Shown: one piece after another, positions 17,989 through 29,966 of the stretch
How the letters are laid out: every line of letters begins with the position of its first letter
Position numbering within the stretch: the stretch's first letter is position 1
Source of the DNA: Buchnera aphidicola (Brachycaudus cardui)
GTDB lineage: Bacteria > Pseudomonadota > Gammaproteobacteria > Enterobacterales > Enterobacteriaceae
Reading direction: 5' to 3'
Assembly (NCBI RefSeq): GCF_005081945.1
Contig: NZ_CP034879.1
Location: 377,363-441,362 of the forward strand
Length of the DNA: 64,000 nucleotides
The notes under the pieces: model-generated
The model's database searches: none
Told to the model about the DNA's origin: nothing
The model's input: only the letters and a program-made list of their open reading frames with translations
Program-made: the position numbers and the translations under genes

Positions 17989-19389
17989 TTAAAAATGAGA
18001 ATTTTTTACAGTACGTGGAAACGGAATAATATCTCGTATATTTGAAACTCCAGTAACATAAGATATTAATCTCTCAAAACCCATACCAAAACCTGAATGT
18101 GGAACTGTACCATATCGACGAAGATCTCTATACCACCAATAATCTTCTTTTTTTAGCCCTAATTCTAATAAACGTTCATCTAACATAGAAAGTCGTTCTT
18201 CACGTTGTGAACCACCTATTAGTTCTCCAATATTCGGAACTAATAAATCTATTGCCGCAACAGTTTTTTTATCGTCATTTAACCTCATATAAAATGCTTT
18301 TAATTCTTTTGGATAATTTTTAATAATCACTGGAATTTTAAAATGTTTCTCTACAAGAAAACGTTCATGTTCAGAAGCTAAATCAACACCTAAAAAAACA
18401 GATTTTTCAAATTTAATTTTAGAATTCAGTAAAATATTTATAGCGTCTAAATAATCTATGCGTACAAACTCCATACATAAATTTTTTTTTAAACGAATAA
18501 TAATATCATTGTCAATATAATTTTTTAGGAAATTAATATCTGGCATACAATTTTTTAAAAGAGATTTGAAAACATATTTCAACATATGTTCAATAAAATC
18601 TGACATATCATCTAGATTTGTAAAAGCTGATTCCACTTCTAACATCCAAAATTCTGATAAATGACGACTTGTATTCGAATTTTCTGCACGAAATGTAGGA
18701 CCAAAAGTATATACTCTAGATAAAGCACAAGCATATGTTTCTATATTAAGCTGCCCCGAAACAGTTAAAAAAGATTCTTTTCCAAAAAAATCTTTTTTAA
18801 AATCAACGGAACCATCTTGATTTTTAGGAATATTTTGCATATCTAATGTTGAAACACGAAACATTGCTCCAGCACCTTCAGTATTTAAACTAGTAATAAT
18901 TGGCGTAGGAACCCAATAATAGTTATTTTTTTGTAAAAAATAATGTAATGCCTGTAATACATGATTTCTAATTCGAACTATTACACCAATTAAATTCGTT
19001 CTAGCCCTTAAATGAGCTACGTCTCTTAAATATTCTATACTATGTTTTTTAGCAGATATTGGATAAGTATCTGGATTTTCAACCCATCCTAAAATTTTAA
19101 TTTCTGTTGCTTGAATTTCATATTTTTGTTGATTTCCAAGAGATAATATCAACATTCCAGTAACGATAACAGAACATCCAATAGTTAAATGTAAAATTTC
19201 TTTATAATAATTAGATAAAGAATTATTCGCAATAACCTGTATAGAATAAAAACATGAACCATCATAAATTGTAATAAAAGAAAAACCAGATTTTGAATTT
19301 CTGCGGCTTCTTATCCATCCACAAACAGTAATTGAACTATTGACTATAATATCATCTTTATATATCTCTGATATTGGTACCGCATTCAT
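17989..19389 (-). CDS. asnS: Asparaginyl-tRNA synthetase
   Basis: Class II aminoacyl-tRNA synthetase. The 466 aa equal the E. coli length. An N-terminal OB-fold anticodon-binding domain (about 1-105, [18 protein letters not shown]) is followed by the catalytic core: motif 2 [20 protein letters not shown] and motif 3 [13 protein letters not shown]. The product ends [10 protein letters not shown] like the E. coli protein. It lies between the porin and pncB, all on minus, as in E. coli. Confidence 0.98.
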   Translation of the reverse strand: MNAVPISEIYKDDIIVNSSITVCGWIRSRRNSKSGFSFITIYDGSCFYSIQVIANNSLSNYYKEILHLTIGCSVIVTGMLILSLGNQQKYEIQATEIKILGWVENPDTYPISAKKHSIEYLRDVAHLRARTNLIGVIVRIRNHVLQALHYFLQKNNYYWVPTPIITSLNTEGAGAMFRVSTLDMQNIPKNQDGSVDFKKDFFGKESFLTVSGQLNIETYACALSRVYTFGPTFRAENSNTSRHLSEFWMLEVESAFTNLDDMSDFIEHMLKYVFKSLLKNCMPDINFLKNYIDNDIIIRLKKNLCMEFVRIDYLDAINILLNSKIKFEKSVFLGVDLASEHERFLVEKHFKIPVIIKNYPKELKAFYMRLNDDKKTVAAIDLLVPNIGELIGGSQREERLSMLDERLLELGLKKEDYWWYRDLRRYGTVPHSGFGMGFERLISYVTGVSNIRDIIPFPRTVKNSHF

Positions 19390-19593
19390 AAAATCTTTCC
19401 TTTTATACTTATATTTAAAATGCTTTACTATTAAAATATTTTTGATAAGAAAATGTTTTATATATAATACTAAATATTAGTTTTATTTTTTAAAAAATAT
19501 TAATTGTAAATCTTTTATTTAATTTACAAAAATAATATTTATAGTATAAATTCTACTTTTTTCACAAAAATATTTATAAAACTTAAATTAAAT

Positions 19594-20790
19594 CTATTTG
19601 TTTAATGGTATACTAAAAACATTATATAAACTCTTTAAAAAATTTTTATCTAAACAAAATGTTTTACCTGGACTATCAGATATTTTTGCAACAGGTTTTC
19701 CATTACATTCTACTAATTTAATGACAATATTTAACGGTTTTACATAAGGGATATCGCAAGTTAATCTTGTTCCTATACCAAAAACAACATTAATTCTATG
19801 ACTAAATTTTTTATAAAGAGAGATAATTTTGTTAAAATTTAAATTATCTGAAAATAATAATGTTTTAGTACAAGGATCTATACCTAATTTTTCATAATGT
19901 TTTAAAGCTTTTTCCCCCCATTGTATTGGATCTCCTGAATCATGTCGTATACCTTTATAAGAAGAAGTAAAAAATAAATTAAAATCACGTAAAAAAGCAT
20001 CCATAGTAATAGAATCTGTCAAAGCAATACTAAGATGTTTACCATATTGATCTAACCATGTTTGCAATGCTAAAATTTGACTTTTCTTTAAATTTGAACT
20101 AATTTGTTGATGCGCTTGAAACCATTCATGAGCTTGTGTTCCTACTGGCGTTAAATTTAATATACGTGCTATATGATAATTACTTGAACCAATTAAAAAA
20201 GGAAAAGTTTCTTTTAATCTTTTAACAATAGAATATTGTACATCATAAGAAAATCTTCTTCTGGTCCCAAAATCAACAATTTTTAAACGAGATAAATCTA
20301 TGTATCTAGTATAATTAAAAAATCTTGTTAATTTAGTATCTAAATATTCTATAGCATTTTTAGAACTTATTTCTGGAGAAAAATTACTATGAAAAACTTC
20401 ACTAATCAATGCTAAAATAGGCACTTCCCACAATATTACTTCTTTCCATAATCCACTGATACGAATATGTAATTGTCCTTGATTATTATTTATTTTTACC
20501 TGTGAAATATTATAACGAAATTTTCTCAACCAATGTAAATATTCTTTTTTAAAAAATGGGAAAGAAGTCATATAAATATATTCTTCATTACTTAAAGACA
20601 AATATCTCATCATTTTAATCTGTTCTAGTAAAATATGGGAATAACAGCCTAAAAAGTTATCTCCTCTACAAAGAAATTCTGCTACTACATCTACATTTTG
20701 ATAATTATAAAAAATAGCTTGTTGCATATGCAATTTATATGCATCAGTATCAAGTAAAGTTTTTACTATTGGATAATCATATCGTTTCAT
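19594..20790 (-). CDS. pncB: Nicotinate phosphoribosyltransferase
   Basis: Converts nicotinate and PRPP to nicotinate mononucleotide in NAD salvage. It shows [16 protein letters not shown], the phosphorylated-His region [40 protein letters not shown] and [10 protein letters not shown]. The frame opens at 20826, but the start is set at ATG 20790 ([18 protein letters not shown], 398 aa), which matches the E. coli N-terminus in length (400 aa). Neither candidate has a good Shine-Dalgarno. The E. coli neighbour pepN, between pncB and pyrD, is missing. Confidence 0.93.
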   Translation of the reverse strand: MKRYDYPIVKTLLDTDAYKLHMQQAIFYNYQNVDVVAEFLCRGDNFLGCYSHILLEQIKMMRYLSLSNEEYIYMTSFPFFKKEYLHWLRKFRYNISQVKINNNQGQLHIRISGLWKEVILWEVPILALISEVFHSNFSPEISSKNAIEYLDTKLTRFFNYTRYIDLSRLKIVDFGTRRRFSYDVQYSIVKRLKETFPFLIGSSNYHIARILNLTPVGTQAHEWFQAHQQISSNLKKSQILALQTWLDQYGKHLSIALTDSITMDAFLRDFNLFFTSSYKGIRHDSGDPIQWGEKALKHYEKLGIDPCTKTLLFSDNLNFNKIISLYKKFSHRINVVFGIGTRLTCDIPYVKPLNIVIKLVECNGKPVAKISDSPGKTFCLDKNFLKSLYNVFSIPLNK

Positions 20791-20999
20791 AATATGTTTT
20801 ATATTTTTATTATACTCTTTTTTCATATATGATGACTAAAATATTATATAGTTTTACATTTAAATTATATAAAAAATAAAATTATTTTAGTATTTTATAA
20901 AAAATATAACACAAATAACAAAGTTATCAATTTTTCAAAAAAAATATTTTTTATATCAATATTTATGAAAATTTTACTTTATATTAAAAAGGAATTATA

Positions 21000-22010
21000 A
21001 TGTTTTATTATTTAATTCGTAAACTGTTATTTTTAATAGATCCTGAAAAATCTCATATCTTCGTATTAAAATGTCTGATTTTGAAACACAATCACAGATT
21101 TAAAAAAAAATCTTATATTAAAAAAGCATCAAAAAACATTAAATGCATGGGTTTAACTTTTGAAAATAAACTAGGTACTGCAGCAGGAATAGACAAAAAT
21201 GGAGATTATATTAACTGTTTATCAGAAATGGGCTTTGGTTTCATTGAAGTAGGCACTGTTACACCCTTGCCTCAATCTGGAAATCCTAAACCTAGATTAT
21301 TTAGAATAATATCTAAAGAAGGAATAATTAATAGAATGGGATTTAATAATCTCGGAATAGATAATTTAATCATTAATATAAAAAAATCTTGTTTTAAAGG
21401 AATTATAGGTGTTAATATTGGAAAAAATAGAGATACTAGTATTAAAAATGCAATAAATGATTATTTAATATGTATAGAAAAAATTTACTATTATGCTAGT
21501 TATATTACTATTAATATTTCATCACCTAATACTATTCATTTAAGAACTTTACAATATGGAACTCTTCTAACTAATTTATTATATAATATAAAAAAAAAAC
21601 AAAATGAGCTACATAAAAAATATCTTAAATATGTTCCTTTAGTAATTAAAATCTCACCAGACCTCTCCAAAACAGAATTAAAAAATATTTCAAAACAATT
21701 AATTAAATATAAAATAGATGCAGTCATTGCTACAAATACAACATTAGATCATTCATTAGTATCCGGATGTAAAAATAGCTTAGAAAAAGGAGGAATAAGC
21801 GGATTACCTTTACAAAAAAAAAGTACCAATATTATTTCAATATTATCAAAATACTTACAAAAAAAAATTCCTATTATTGGTGTAGGAGGAATTAATTCTG
21901 TCAATTCAGCAAAAGAAAAAATTAAATCAGGTGCTACTTTAATACAAATTTATTCTGGATTAGTATATCATGGACCTAATCTTATTAAAGAAATTATTAA
22001 AAATATATAA
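21000..22010 (+). CDS. pyrD: Dihydroorotate dehydrogenase (quinone)
   Basis: Membrane-associated class 2 enzyme oxidising dihydroorotate to orotate with quinone. At 336 aa it has the E. coli length. It has the N-terminal membrane-binding helix region ([19 protein letters not shown]), [13 protein letters not shown], the catalytic Ser in NISSPNT, and the FMN phosphate loop [22 protein letters not shown] precedes the ATG. A 10-A tract (21590-21599) within the gene is in frame. It is separated from rlmL by 57 bp. Confidence 0.97.
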   Translation: MFYYLIRKLLFLIDPEKSHIFVLKCLILKHNHRFKKKSYIKKASKNIKCMGLTFENKLGTAAGIDKNGDYINCLSEMGFGFIEVGTVTPLPQSGNPKPRLFRIISKEGIINRMGFNNLGIDNLIINIKKSCFKGIIGVNIGKNRDTSIKNAINDYLICIEKIYYYASYITINISSPNTIHLRTLQYGTLLTNLLYNIKKKQNELHKKYLKYVPLVIKISPDLSKTELKNISKQLIKYKIDAVIATNTTLDHSLVSGCKNSLEKGGISGLPLQKKSTNIISILSKYLQKKIPIIGVGGINSVNSAKEKIKSGATLIQIYSGLVYHGPNLIKEIIKNI

Positions 22011-22067
22011 AACATTCTATTAATATATTATATATAAAATTTTATTAAAATTAAATTAATTAAAACA

Positions 22068-24173
22068 ATGAACTATTTATTTGCAAGTACAATCTTTGGC
22101 ACTGAAAAATTATTAGAAAAAGAGCTCTTATTTTTAGGAGCAAAAAATTTAAATATAATAAATGGAGGTATTTATTATGAAGCAAACGAATTATTATTAT
22201 ATCAAAGCTTAATGTGGAGTCGTATTGCTTCTCGTATTTTTCTATGTATAAAAAAATTTAAAATATCTAATAAAGAAGATCTTTATTCAAATATATATAG
22301 TATTAATTGGAGCAAAGTATTTTCTATAAAAAATACTTTTTCAATCAATTTTAAAGGAATTAATGATATTATTCGTAATAGTTTATTTGGAGCGCTCATA
22401 ATTAAAGATGCTATTGTTGATCAATTTAGCAAACAATACTTCGATCGTCCAAATGTTGATCTTATTGATCCTGATATTCGAATCAAATCATTTTTATCTA
22501 ATGATAATATAATACATATTATGTTGGATTTAAGTGGAGAATCTTTAAATAAAAGAGGATACCGAAAATATTATAATACGACTCCTATTAAAGAAAATTT
22601 AGGAGCTGCTCTTGTACTGAACTCAGAATGGAATAATAATATCCCTATAATAGATCCTATGTGTGGATCTGGTACATTATTAATTGAAGCAGCAATGATG
22701 GCTACGGATAGAGCACCTGGACTAACAAGATTAAAATGGGGCTTTCAATCATGGAAAAAATATAATAAAAATTTATGGATTAATATTGTTAAAGAAGCAA
22801 CAAAAAGATTTGAAGTAGGAGTTAAAAAATGCTTGAAAAATTATTTTATAGGCTATGATTATAATCCTGTGGCTATAGAAAATGCTAAGAAAAATGCATT
22901 AAATGCAGGTTTATCAAAAATAATAAAATTTTCTACACAAAACTTACATGATCTAAAAAATATTTATAGTAGTACGAATATTGGAATACTATTAAGTAAT
23001 CCACCATATGGAGAAAGACATCAAACTGAAAGTCAACTCGTAGGTTTATACATACAATTAGGAGTAATATTAAAAAAACATTTTAAAAATTGGAAAGCAT
23101 CTATTTTTAGTTCATCAATATTTTTATTAAATTTTTTACAAATGACAGAAGATAAAGAATATTTTTTAAAGAACAGTGCATTAAATTGTATTCAAAAAAA
23201 TTATACTATTTTTTTTAAAGAACTACCTATTGAAAATAATGAATATAAAGATAGATTAAAGAAAAATTTTAATAAATTAAAAAAATGGTCTATTCAAGAA
23301 AACATAGAATGTTTTCGTGTTTATAATGCTGATTTACCAAATTATAATATAATAATCGATATTTATAATAAATGGTTAGTTATTCAAGAATATAAAGCTC
23401 CTAAATTCATACATTGTAAAAAATCACATAAAAGATTATGTCATGCTATTTATTATGCACAAGAAATATTATCTGTTGATGTTAATAATATAATATTAAA
23501 AATTAGACACCGAAATAAAAATAAAACACAATATAAAAAATTATTTGATAGTAATAGCTTTATTCAAATTAAAGAATATCATTCAAAATTTTTAGTTAAT
23601 TTAGTAGATTATTTAGATACTGGATTATTTTCAGATAAACGACTAATAAGAAAATTATTAGGAAAAATGTCTCAAGGTAAAGATTTTCTAAATTTGTTTT
23701 CATATACTGGTACTGCTAGTGTTTATGCTGGACTAGGAAAAGCAAATAGCACAACTAGTGTAGATATATCTAATACTTATATACAATGGTCGATTAGAAA
23801 CATGTCTATTAATAATTTAAGAGGTTCTAATCATCACTTTATTAAATCAGATTGCTTAAATTGGCTACAAAAAACAAATAAAAAATTTGATCTTATATTT
23901 ATTAATCCACCTACTTTTTCAAATTCTAAAAAAATGAAAAAATCTTTTGATTTAAAAAGAGATTATCTTATTCTAATAAGATATTTAAAAAAAATTTTAC
24001 GACATAAAGGTAATATTATTTTTTCCAGTTCTACACATAATTTTAACATTAATTTTGATTATCTTCAAAAAATGAAATTAAATGCAAAAAATATTACAAA
24101 AAAAGTACAATGTAAAGATTATTTAAATCATTCAAATATTTACCATTCCTGGTTAATAACTCATATCGAATAA
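22068..24173 (+). CDS. rlmL: Fused 23S rRNA methyltransferase RlmKL
   Basis: In E. coli this bifunctional protein makes m2G2445 and m7G2069 in 23S rRNA. The 701-aa product (E. coli 702) has an N-terminal THUMP region (FASTIFGTEKLLEKELL). The RlmL methyltransferase has DPMCGSGTLLIEAA and the catalytic NPPYGER. The C-terminal RlmK methyltransferase has LNLFSYTGTASVYAG and FINPPTFSNSKK. Both halves keep their SAM and catalytic motifs. It lies 20 bp before uup; the E. coli order is pyrD-zapC-ycbX-rlmL-uup, with two genes deleted here. Confidence 0.95.
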   Translation: MNYLFASTIFGTEKLLEKELLFLGAKNLNIINGGIYYEANELLLYQSLMWSRIASRIFLCIKKFKISNKEDLYSNIYSINWSKVFSIKNTFSINFKGINDIIRNSLFGALIIKDAIVDQFSKQYFDRPNVDLIDPDIRIKSFLSNDNIIHIMLDLSGESLNKRGYRKYYNTTPIKENLGAALVLNSEWNNNIPIIDPMCGSGTLLIEAAMMATDRAPGLTRLKWGFQSWKKYNKNLWINIVKEATKRFEVGVKKCLKNYFIGYDYNPVAIENAKKNALNAGLSKIIKFSTQNLHDLKNIYSSTNIGILLSNPPYGERHQTESQLVGLYIQLGVILKKHFKNWKASIFSSSIFLLNFLQMTEDKEYFLKNSALNCIQKNYTIFFKELPIENNEYKDRLKKNFNKLKKWSIQENIECFRVYNADLPNYNIIIDIYNKWLVIQEYKAPKFIHCKKSHKRLCHAIYYAQEILSVDVNNIILKIRHRNKNKTQYKKLFDSNSFIQIKEYHSKFLVNLVDYLDTGLFSDKRLIRKLLGKMSQGKDFLNLFSYTGTASVYAGLGKANSTTSVDISNTYIQWSIRNMSINNLRGSNHHFIKSDCLNWLQKTNKKFDLIFINPPTFSNSKKMKKSFDLKRDYLILIRYLKKILRHKGNIIFSSSTHNFNINFDYLQKMKLNAKNITKKVQCKDYLNHSNIYHSWLITHIE

Positions 24174-24193
24174 ATCTAAGGATAGAAAATTTT

Positions 24194-26035
24194 ATGTCTC
24201 TAATTCAGATTAAAGATGCATGTTTATCATTTAGCAACTTAGAAATTTTGAAAAATAGCATGCTGCATATCAATCCTAATGAAAGAATATGTTTAATCGG
24301 TAAAAATGGAACTGGAAAATCCACTGTTTTAAAAATTATTAATAAAACACAAGACTTAGATCATGGTATCGTCGTTTATAAAAAAAATATAAAAATATCT
24401 TACTTAAAACAAGAAAATCCTATAAGTATGAACATTTCTATATATGATTTTATTAGTTCAATATTTTATAAAAATCAAATAAAAAAAGAAAAATATAATA
24501 ATTTTATTTTGATGAAAAAACAATTAAATATGAATCAAATTGTACAAATAGAAAAAATAATTAAATTAATTAAATTAGAAAAAAATACTTTATTATCAGA
24601 GCTTTCTGGAGGATTATTAAGAAAAGTTGCATTAAGTCGATCTTTAATAGGAGAACCTGATGTGCTATTACTTGATGAACCAACAAATCATTTAGATATG
24701 AACACTGTTAAATGGCTTGAAAATTTTTTAAAAAAATTTCATGGAAGTGTATTATTTGTATCACATGATAGAAGTTTTATTCAAAATATATCTACACGAA
24801 TTGTCGATCTTGATCGAGGAAAATTAATATCTTGGCCAGGAAATTATGAAAATTTTATAAAATTAAAAAATGATAGTACACGTATTGAACTAATACAAAA
24901 AAAAATATTTGATAAAAATCTTGACAGAGAAGAAAAGTGGATTAGACAAGGCATTAAAGCACGTTCTACTCGAAATGAAGGTAGAGTAAAAAACTTAAAA
25001 TTATTACGAAAAGAATATCATGATTATATAAAAATAGAAAAAGTAAAAAATATTAAAATCAATCAATCTAACAATTATCTAGGAAAAATAATTTTTAAAG
25101 CAGATAATATAGATGTTGTTATACAAAATAAATTGATTGTAAAAAATTTTTCATCAATCATTCAACATGGTGATAAAATAGCACTAATTGGTAGTAATGG
25201 ATGTGGCAAAAGTACTATGATAAAAATTATTATAGGAGAAAAAAAACCACAAACAGGACAAATTTATCAAAGTACAGGATTAAAAATATCATACTTTGAT
25301 CAAAATAGATCTATATTAGATCCAAATAAATCTATTATAGATAATATATCTTATGGTAAAGAAATAATCAGACTTAATGGAAAAGAGCAGCATTTAATAG
25401 GATATCTAAAAAAATTTCTTTTTAAACCTAATCAATTACAATCTTTAGTAAAAACACTATCTGGCGGTGAATGTAATAGATTACTATTAGCACGATTATT
25501 TTTAAGGCCAAGTAATGTTTTAATTCTTGATGAACCGACTAATGATTTAGATTTAGATACTCTAGAGCTGTTAGAAAAAATTATTATTGATTATAAAGGC
25601 ACTGTTTTAATAGTTAGTCATGATGAAGAATTCGTAAATAATACAGTGAATAAATGTTGGTTATTTAAACAAAACGGATTTATTGACACTCATATTGGAA
25701 ATTATGATTCTTTACAAAAAGCAAAACATAATATAAATTTAGAAACAACATATAAAAAAAATAAAATAAAAAAAAATAAATCAAATATTCATACTAAAAT
25801 AAAAATAGTTAATCATGTTCAAAAAGAACTAAAAGAAATATTAATAAAAATAGAAAAAATAGAATTTTACATTAAAAAATTACAAAATAAAATCAATCAA
25901 CCATGTTTTTTTAAAAAAAAACTAGAAGAACAATTACCAATTTTAAAAAAATTAATAGCACAAGAAAAAGAACTAGAAGAAAAATTAATATATTGGGAAA
26001 AATTAGAAAAAAATAATATAAATAATAAAATATAA
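24194..26035 (+). CDS. uup: ABC-F ATPase Uup
   Basis: Cytosolic ABC-F protein acting on the ribosome and in precise excision phenotypes in E. coli. The 613 aa (E. coli 635) hold two ATPase domains: GKNGTGKST, LSGGLLRKV and LLDEPTNHLD, then GSNGCGKST, LSGGECNRL and LILDEPTNDLD. A linker rich in basic residues joins them (DREEKWIRQGIKARSTRNEGR). The C-terminal coiled coil (about 520-613, KKLQNKINQPCFFKKKLEEQL) distinguishes Uup from other ABC-F members. It ends 4 bp from convergent trhO, with no room for a separate terminator. Confidence 0.95.
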   Translation: MSLIQIKDACLSFSNLEILKNSMLHINPNERICLIGKNGTGKSTVLKIINKTQDLDHGIVVYKKNIKISYLKQENPISMNISIYDFISSIFYKNQIKKEKYNNFILMKKQLNMNQIVQIEKIIKLIKLEKNTLLSELSGGLLRKVALSRSLIGEPDVLLLDEPTNHLDMNTVKWLENFLKKFHGSVLFVSHDRSFIQNISTRIVDLDRGKLISWPGNYENFIKLKNDSTRIELIQKKIFDKNLDREEKWIRQGIKARSTRNEGRVKNLKLLRKEYHDYIKIEKVKNIKINQSNNYLGKIIFKADNIDVVIQNKLIVKNFSSIIQHGDKIALIGSNGCGKSTMIKIIIGEKKPQTGQIYQSTGLKISYFDQNRSILDPNKSIIDNISYGKEIIRLNGKEQHLIGYLKKFLFKPNQLQSLVKTLSGGECNRLLLARLFLRPSNVLILDEPTNDLDLDTLELLEKIIIDYKGTVLIVSHDEEFVNNTVNKCWLFKQNGFIDTHIGNYDSLQKAKHNINLETTYKKNKIKKNKSNIHTKIKIVNHVQKELKEILIKIEKIEFYIKKLQNKINQPCFFKKKLEEQLPILKKLIAQEKELEEKLIYWEKLEKNNINNKI

Positions 26036-26039
26036 AAAA

Positions 26040-26972
26040 TCATATTTTTTCCATGCAATTTATAGAACAACAATGATTAAAAATATTTGCACAATTTTGA
26101 CATTGAATAAAAAGAAGATGACATATATTATTCTTACAATTAACATAAGTATCTGAAGCATTATCACATTGAGAACAAGATGATATTATATCTTCTGAAA
26201 TTTCTTCACTCATACGATAATCAAATACAAAATTTTTCCCTTTAAACAGAATTGGTAATCCATTTTTTCTAGCATTATGAACATAACCAATAATACCTCC
26301 TTCTAAATGATATACAAACTTAAAACCATTAAATAACATCCAAGCAGTAGCTTTTTCACAACGAATACCACCTGTACAATACATCACAATTCTTTTATTT
26401 TTAGCATATTCCATTAATGTAACTACATTCTTTAACTGTTCTCTAAAAGTTATACTTTTAATTTCAATTGCTTTTTCAAAATGACCAATCGCATATTCAT
26501 AAGAGTTTCTCATATCAATAAATATTGTTTCTTTATCATGTAACATCATATTCACTTGTTTTGATTTTATATAAATACCAACATTATTTGGATCAAAACA
26601 AGGATCTGTAATTCCATCTTCTACAATTTTTTTTCTTATCTTAACAGAAAGAACCCAAAAAGATTTTTTATTATTTAACGCTTTATTAATACGCAAATTA
26701 TTTAATGCAGAATTTGATTCATATAGAATTTTTTTTATAAAAAAATAATTTTTTATAGGTACACTGATTTGAGCATTAATACCTTCTCTAGCTATATAAA
26801 TTCTTCCTAAAACATCATTTTTATAAAAATTTTCATAAATATGATTTCTGTATTCCTGAGTATTTTCAATAGTAAAATATTTATAAAAAGATAATGTTAA
26901 ACGAGGCTCAGTTTCATATAACATACGATTTTTTAATTTTTTTTTGCAAATTATATTATGTAAAATAGACAT
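26040..26972 (-). CDS. trhO: tRNA U34 hydroxylase TrhO (YceA), rhodanese-like
   Basis: TrhO forms 5-hydroxyuridine at position 34 of certain tRNAs. The 310-aa product has an N-terminal acylphosphatase-like fold (EPRLTLSFYKYFTIEN, AREGINAQISVP). The rhodanese domain has the active cysteine in MYCTGGIRCEKATAW. A cysteine-rich tail follows (CSQCDNASDTYVNCKNNIC). The start is ATG 26972 with AAAAGG eight bases upstream; a GTG nine bases earlier opens the same frame but is too close to that site. It is shorter than E. coli YceA (350 aa), lacking the basic C-terminal extension. Its place next to valS is not the E. coli arrangement. Confidence 0.93.
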   Translation of the reverse strand: MSILHNIICKKKLKNRMLYETEPRLTLSFYKYFTIENTQEYRNHIYENFYKNDVLGRIYIAREGINAQISVPIKNYFFIKKILYESNSALNNLRINKALNNKKSFWVLSVKIRKKIVEDGITDPCFDPNNVGIYIKSKQVNMMLHDKETIFIDMRNSYEYAIGHFEKAIEIKSITFREQLKNVVTLMEYAKNKRIVMYCTGGIRCEKATAWMLFNGFKFVYHLEGGIIGYVHNARKNGLPILFKGKNFVFDYRMSEEISEDIISSCSQCDNASDTYVNCKNNICHLLFIQCQNCANIFNHCCSINCMEKI

Positions 26973-27000
26973 GAAAAACACCTTTTATTTAAAATGAAAT

Positions 27001-29868
27001 TTATTTTTTACTAGGGAAATCAGTAAATATTTTTATTTGTTGCAATAATTTTTTATATATTTTATTCAATCTTAATAATTTAATTTTTTCTTGTATCACT
27101 ATTTTTTCTGGAGCATAAGATATAAAACTTTTATTTGCAAGTTTGTTTTTAATTTTTATTAAATTAATATCTATTTTTTCGATTTCTTTTTTTAATCTTT
27201 TTAATTCTTTTTCTTTATCTACAAATTTTAATATAGGTAGTATAATTTCTGCTCCATCAATTATTTCTTTAATACATAAATCTTCATCATATTCTTTCAA
27301 TAATATTGTTATATCATTTAAAAAAGACATTTTTTTTAATAAAAAAATATTTTCTTTAATAACTGCTTCTTGTTCAGAAGTAATTTTATACAGAAATAAT
27401 GGTATAAGTTTAGTAGAATTAATATTCATATTAATTCTGATAGTTCTTAAAAAAATAATTATTTTTTTTATCCAATTAATATTCAACAATATTTTTTTAT
27501 TAGATATTTCATGACTATACTTTGGAAATTTTTGTAACATAATTGTTTTATCTTTAATATTTTTAACTAATTTTACACGTTGCCAAATTGTTTCAGTAAT
27601 AAAAGGAATAATAGGATGAGCTAACCTTAAAATTACTTCTAAAACATAAATTAAAATATTTTTAGTAAGATACACTTCTTTATAAGAACTATTATGAAAA
27701 ATAATTTTTACAAATTCTAAATACCAATCACAAAATATATTCCAAATAAAATCATATAAAACATTAGAAGCAATATCAAAACGATAAGTATCTAGTGATT
27801 CACGATATAATTTAATTGTATGGTTTAATTCCACTAAAATCCATTTATTCACTGTTAACATTTCATCGTTTATATTAAATGGTAAAAAACAATGATCTTT
27901 TGTATTCATTAAAACAAATCGACTAGCATTCCACAGTTTATTACAAAAATTACGATATCCTTTTAAACGATTCATATCCCATTGTATATCACGTGTACTA
28001 GATGCTAATGAAGCAAAAGTAAAACGCAGTGCATCTGTACCAGTAGATTCAATTCCTTTAGGAAATTGTCGAATAGTATCTTGAGTAATCTTATTAGATA
28101 AATTCGGTTGTAATAAATTACTAGTTCTTTTTTTAAGTAATTCCTGTAAAGAAATTCCATCTATCATATCTAAGGGATCGAGTACATTTCCTTTAGATTT
28201 TGACATTTTTTTTCCTTCTTCATCTCGAATTAAACCTGTTATATAAACATTTTTAAAAGGTATCTCGGGTTTTCCATATTTATCTTTAATAAAAAACATA
28301 GTTAACATAATCATTCTAGCTATCCAAAAAAAAATGATATCAAATCCGCTAACTAAAATATCTGTAGAATGAAAAATTTTTAAAAATTTTGTTTTTTTAG
28401 GCCATCCTAATGTAGAAAACGTCCATAATCCAGAAGAAAACCAAGTATCTAACACGTCATCATCTTGAATTAATAATTTATCTTTCGATATACTATATTC
28501 TGCACGTATCTCTTCTTCATTTCGTCCAACATATGCATTTTTTTGATCATCATACCAAACTGGAATACGGTGTCCCCACCATAGTTGACGAGAAATACAC
28601 CAATCTTCAATATTATTCATCCAAGATAAATACATACTTTTATATTGTTTCGGAATAAATTTAATTTCTTTGTTTTTTACTGCATCAATAGCTATCTTAG
28701 ACAACGCTGATGTTTTTAAATACCATTGATTTGTAAGCATCGGTTCAATAGTGGCACCGCTTCGATCGCTATAAGGAGTAATGATATCGCATTGTTCAAT
28801 ATGATCTAATAACCCTAATTTTTCAACTTCTTCAATAATTTTTATTCGTGCAGATGAAATATCTAATTTTTGAAATTGTAATGGAATAAAATTATTATAT
28901 ATATCAGATTTTTGTCCATCATAACTATAAACTTGAGCAATACATCTAATCTTTCCATCAAAACTAAAAACATTAATCATAGGTAGTTTATGATGGTATC
29001 CTACTTTATAATCATTAAAATCGTGTGCTGGTGTAATTTTAACACAACCTGTTCCTTTTTCTATATCAGCATATTTATCTTCAATAATAGGAATGACTCT
29101 GTTTACAAGTGGACATTCTACAAATTGACCAATAAATTTCTTATACTTATGATCTTTTGGATTGACAGCAATAGCTGTATCGCCTAATAAAGTTTCAGGT
29201 CGAGTTGTAGATATAATTAAATATTTTATTTTACTAGATGAAATAACTTTATTTTGAATAATCGGATATCGAATAAACCATTGTTTGCCTTTTACTAAAC
29301 GATGTTCAACTTCTAAATCAGATATTACAGTTTCTAGTCTTGAATCCCAATGTACTAATCTTTTTTTCTTATAAATTAAATTATTTTTATATAATAGAAT
29401 AAAAGCTTCTCGAACAGAAATAGAAATATCCGCATCTAAAGTAAATTTTTCACGATCCCAATCAACAGAAACACCTAAACGCCTCATTTGTTGAGTAACA
29501 ATACTATTGTATTTTTTCTTCCAAATCCAAATTTTTTTAATAAAATCATCTCTACTATAATCTTTTTTAGTTTTTTTTTCTTCTAAAAATATTTGACGTT
29601 CAACTAACAATTGTGTTGCTATTCCAGCATGATCAGTACCAACTTGCCATAATGTATTTTTGCCTTGCATTCGATGATAACGAACTAATATATCCATAAT
29701 TGTTTGTTGAAATGCATGACCCATATGTAAACTTCCTGTAATATTAGGAGGAGGCATCATAATACAAAAAGAAGGTTTTTTTATATTATTGGGTTTAAAA
29801 TACCCATTTTTTTCCCAAAAATTATATAAAAATTCTTCAATATTTTTAGGATTATAAATTTTTTCCAT
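27001..29868 (-). CDS. valS: Valyl-tRNA synthetase
   Basis: Class Ia synthetase. At 955 aa (E. coli 951) it has the HIGH-type motif in PPPNITGSLHMGHAF, the editing CP1 domain (about 190-340, STTRPETLLGDTAIAV) and KMSKS in EGKKMSKSKGNVLDP. The anticodon-binding helical domain and a C-terminal coiled-coil arm (about 885-955) follow. It is transcribed with pepA upstream; E. coli holC, which lies between them, is absent here (98-bp gap). Confidence 0.98.
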   Translation of the reverse strand: MEKIYNPKNIEEFLYNFWEKNGYFKPNNIKKPSFCIMMPPPNITGSLHMGHAFQQTIMDILVRYHRMQGKNTLWQVGTDHAGIATQLLVERQIFLEEKKTKKDYSRDDFIKKIWIWKKKYNSIVTQQMRRLGVSVDWDREKFTLDADISISVREAFILLYKNNLIYKKKRLVHWDSRLETVISDLEVEHRLVKGKQWFIRYPIIQNKVISSSKIKYLIISTTRPETLLGDTAIAVNPKDHKYKKFIGQFVECPLVNRVIPIIEDKYADIEKGTGCVKITPAHDFNDYKVGYHHKLPMINVFSFDGKIRCIAQVYSYDGQKSDIYNNFIPLQFQKLDISSARIKIIEEVEKLGLLDHIEQCDIITPYSDRSGATIEPMLTNQWYLKTSALSKIAIDAVKNKEIKFIPKQYKSMYLSWMNNIEDWCISRQLWWGHRIPVWYDDQKNAYVGRNEEEIRAEYSISKDKLLIQDDDVLDTWFSSGLWTFSTLGWPKKTKFLKIFHSTDILVSGFDIIFFWIARMIMLTMFFIKDKYGKPEIPFKNVYITGLIRDEEGKKMSKSKGNVLDPLDMIDGISLQELLKKRTSNLLQPNLSNKITQDTIRQFPKGIESTGTDALRFTFASLASSTRDIQWDMNRLKGYRNFCNKLWNASRFVLMNTKDHCFLPFNINDEMLTVNKWILVELNHTIKLYRESLDTYRFDIASNVLYDFIWNIFCDWYLEFVKIIFHNSSYKEVYLTKNILIYVLEVILRLAHPIIPFITETIWQRVKLVKNIKDKTIMLQKFPKYSHEISNKKILLNINWIKKIIIFLRTIRINMNINSTKLIPLFLYKITSEQEAVIKENIFLLKKMSFLNDITILLKEYDEDLCIKEIIDGAEIILPILKFVDKEKELKRLKKEIEKIDINLIKIKNKLANKSFISYAPEKIVIQEKIKLLRLNKIYKKLLQQIKIFTDFPSKK

Positions 29869-29966
29869 TTTCTTTAACTATTTTATTAATAAAAAGGCGA
29901 TATTGCCATATGACGAAAATAATATATAATAAACTTATTTTATATATAATTAAATAAACTCAAGAA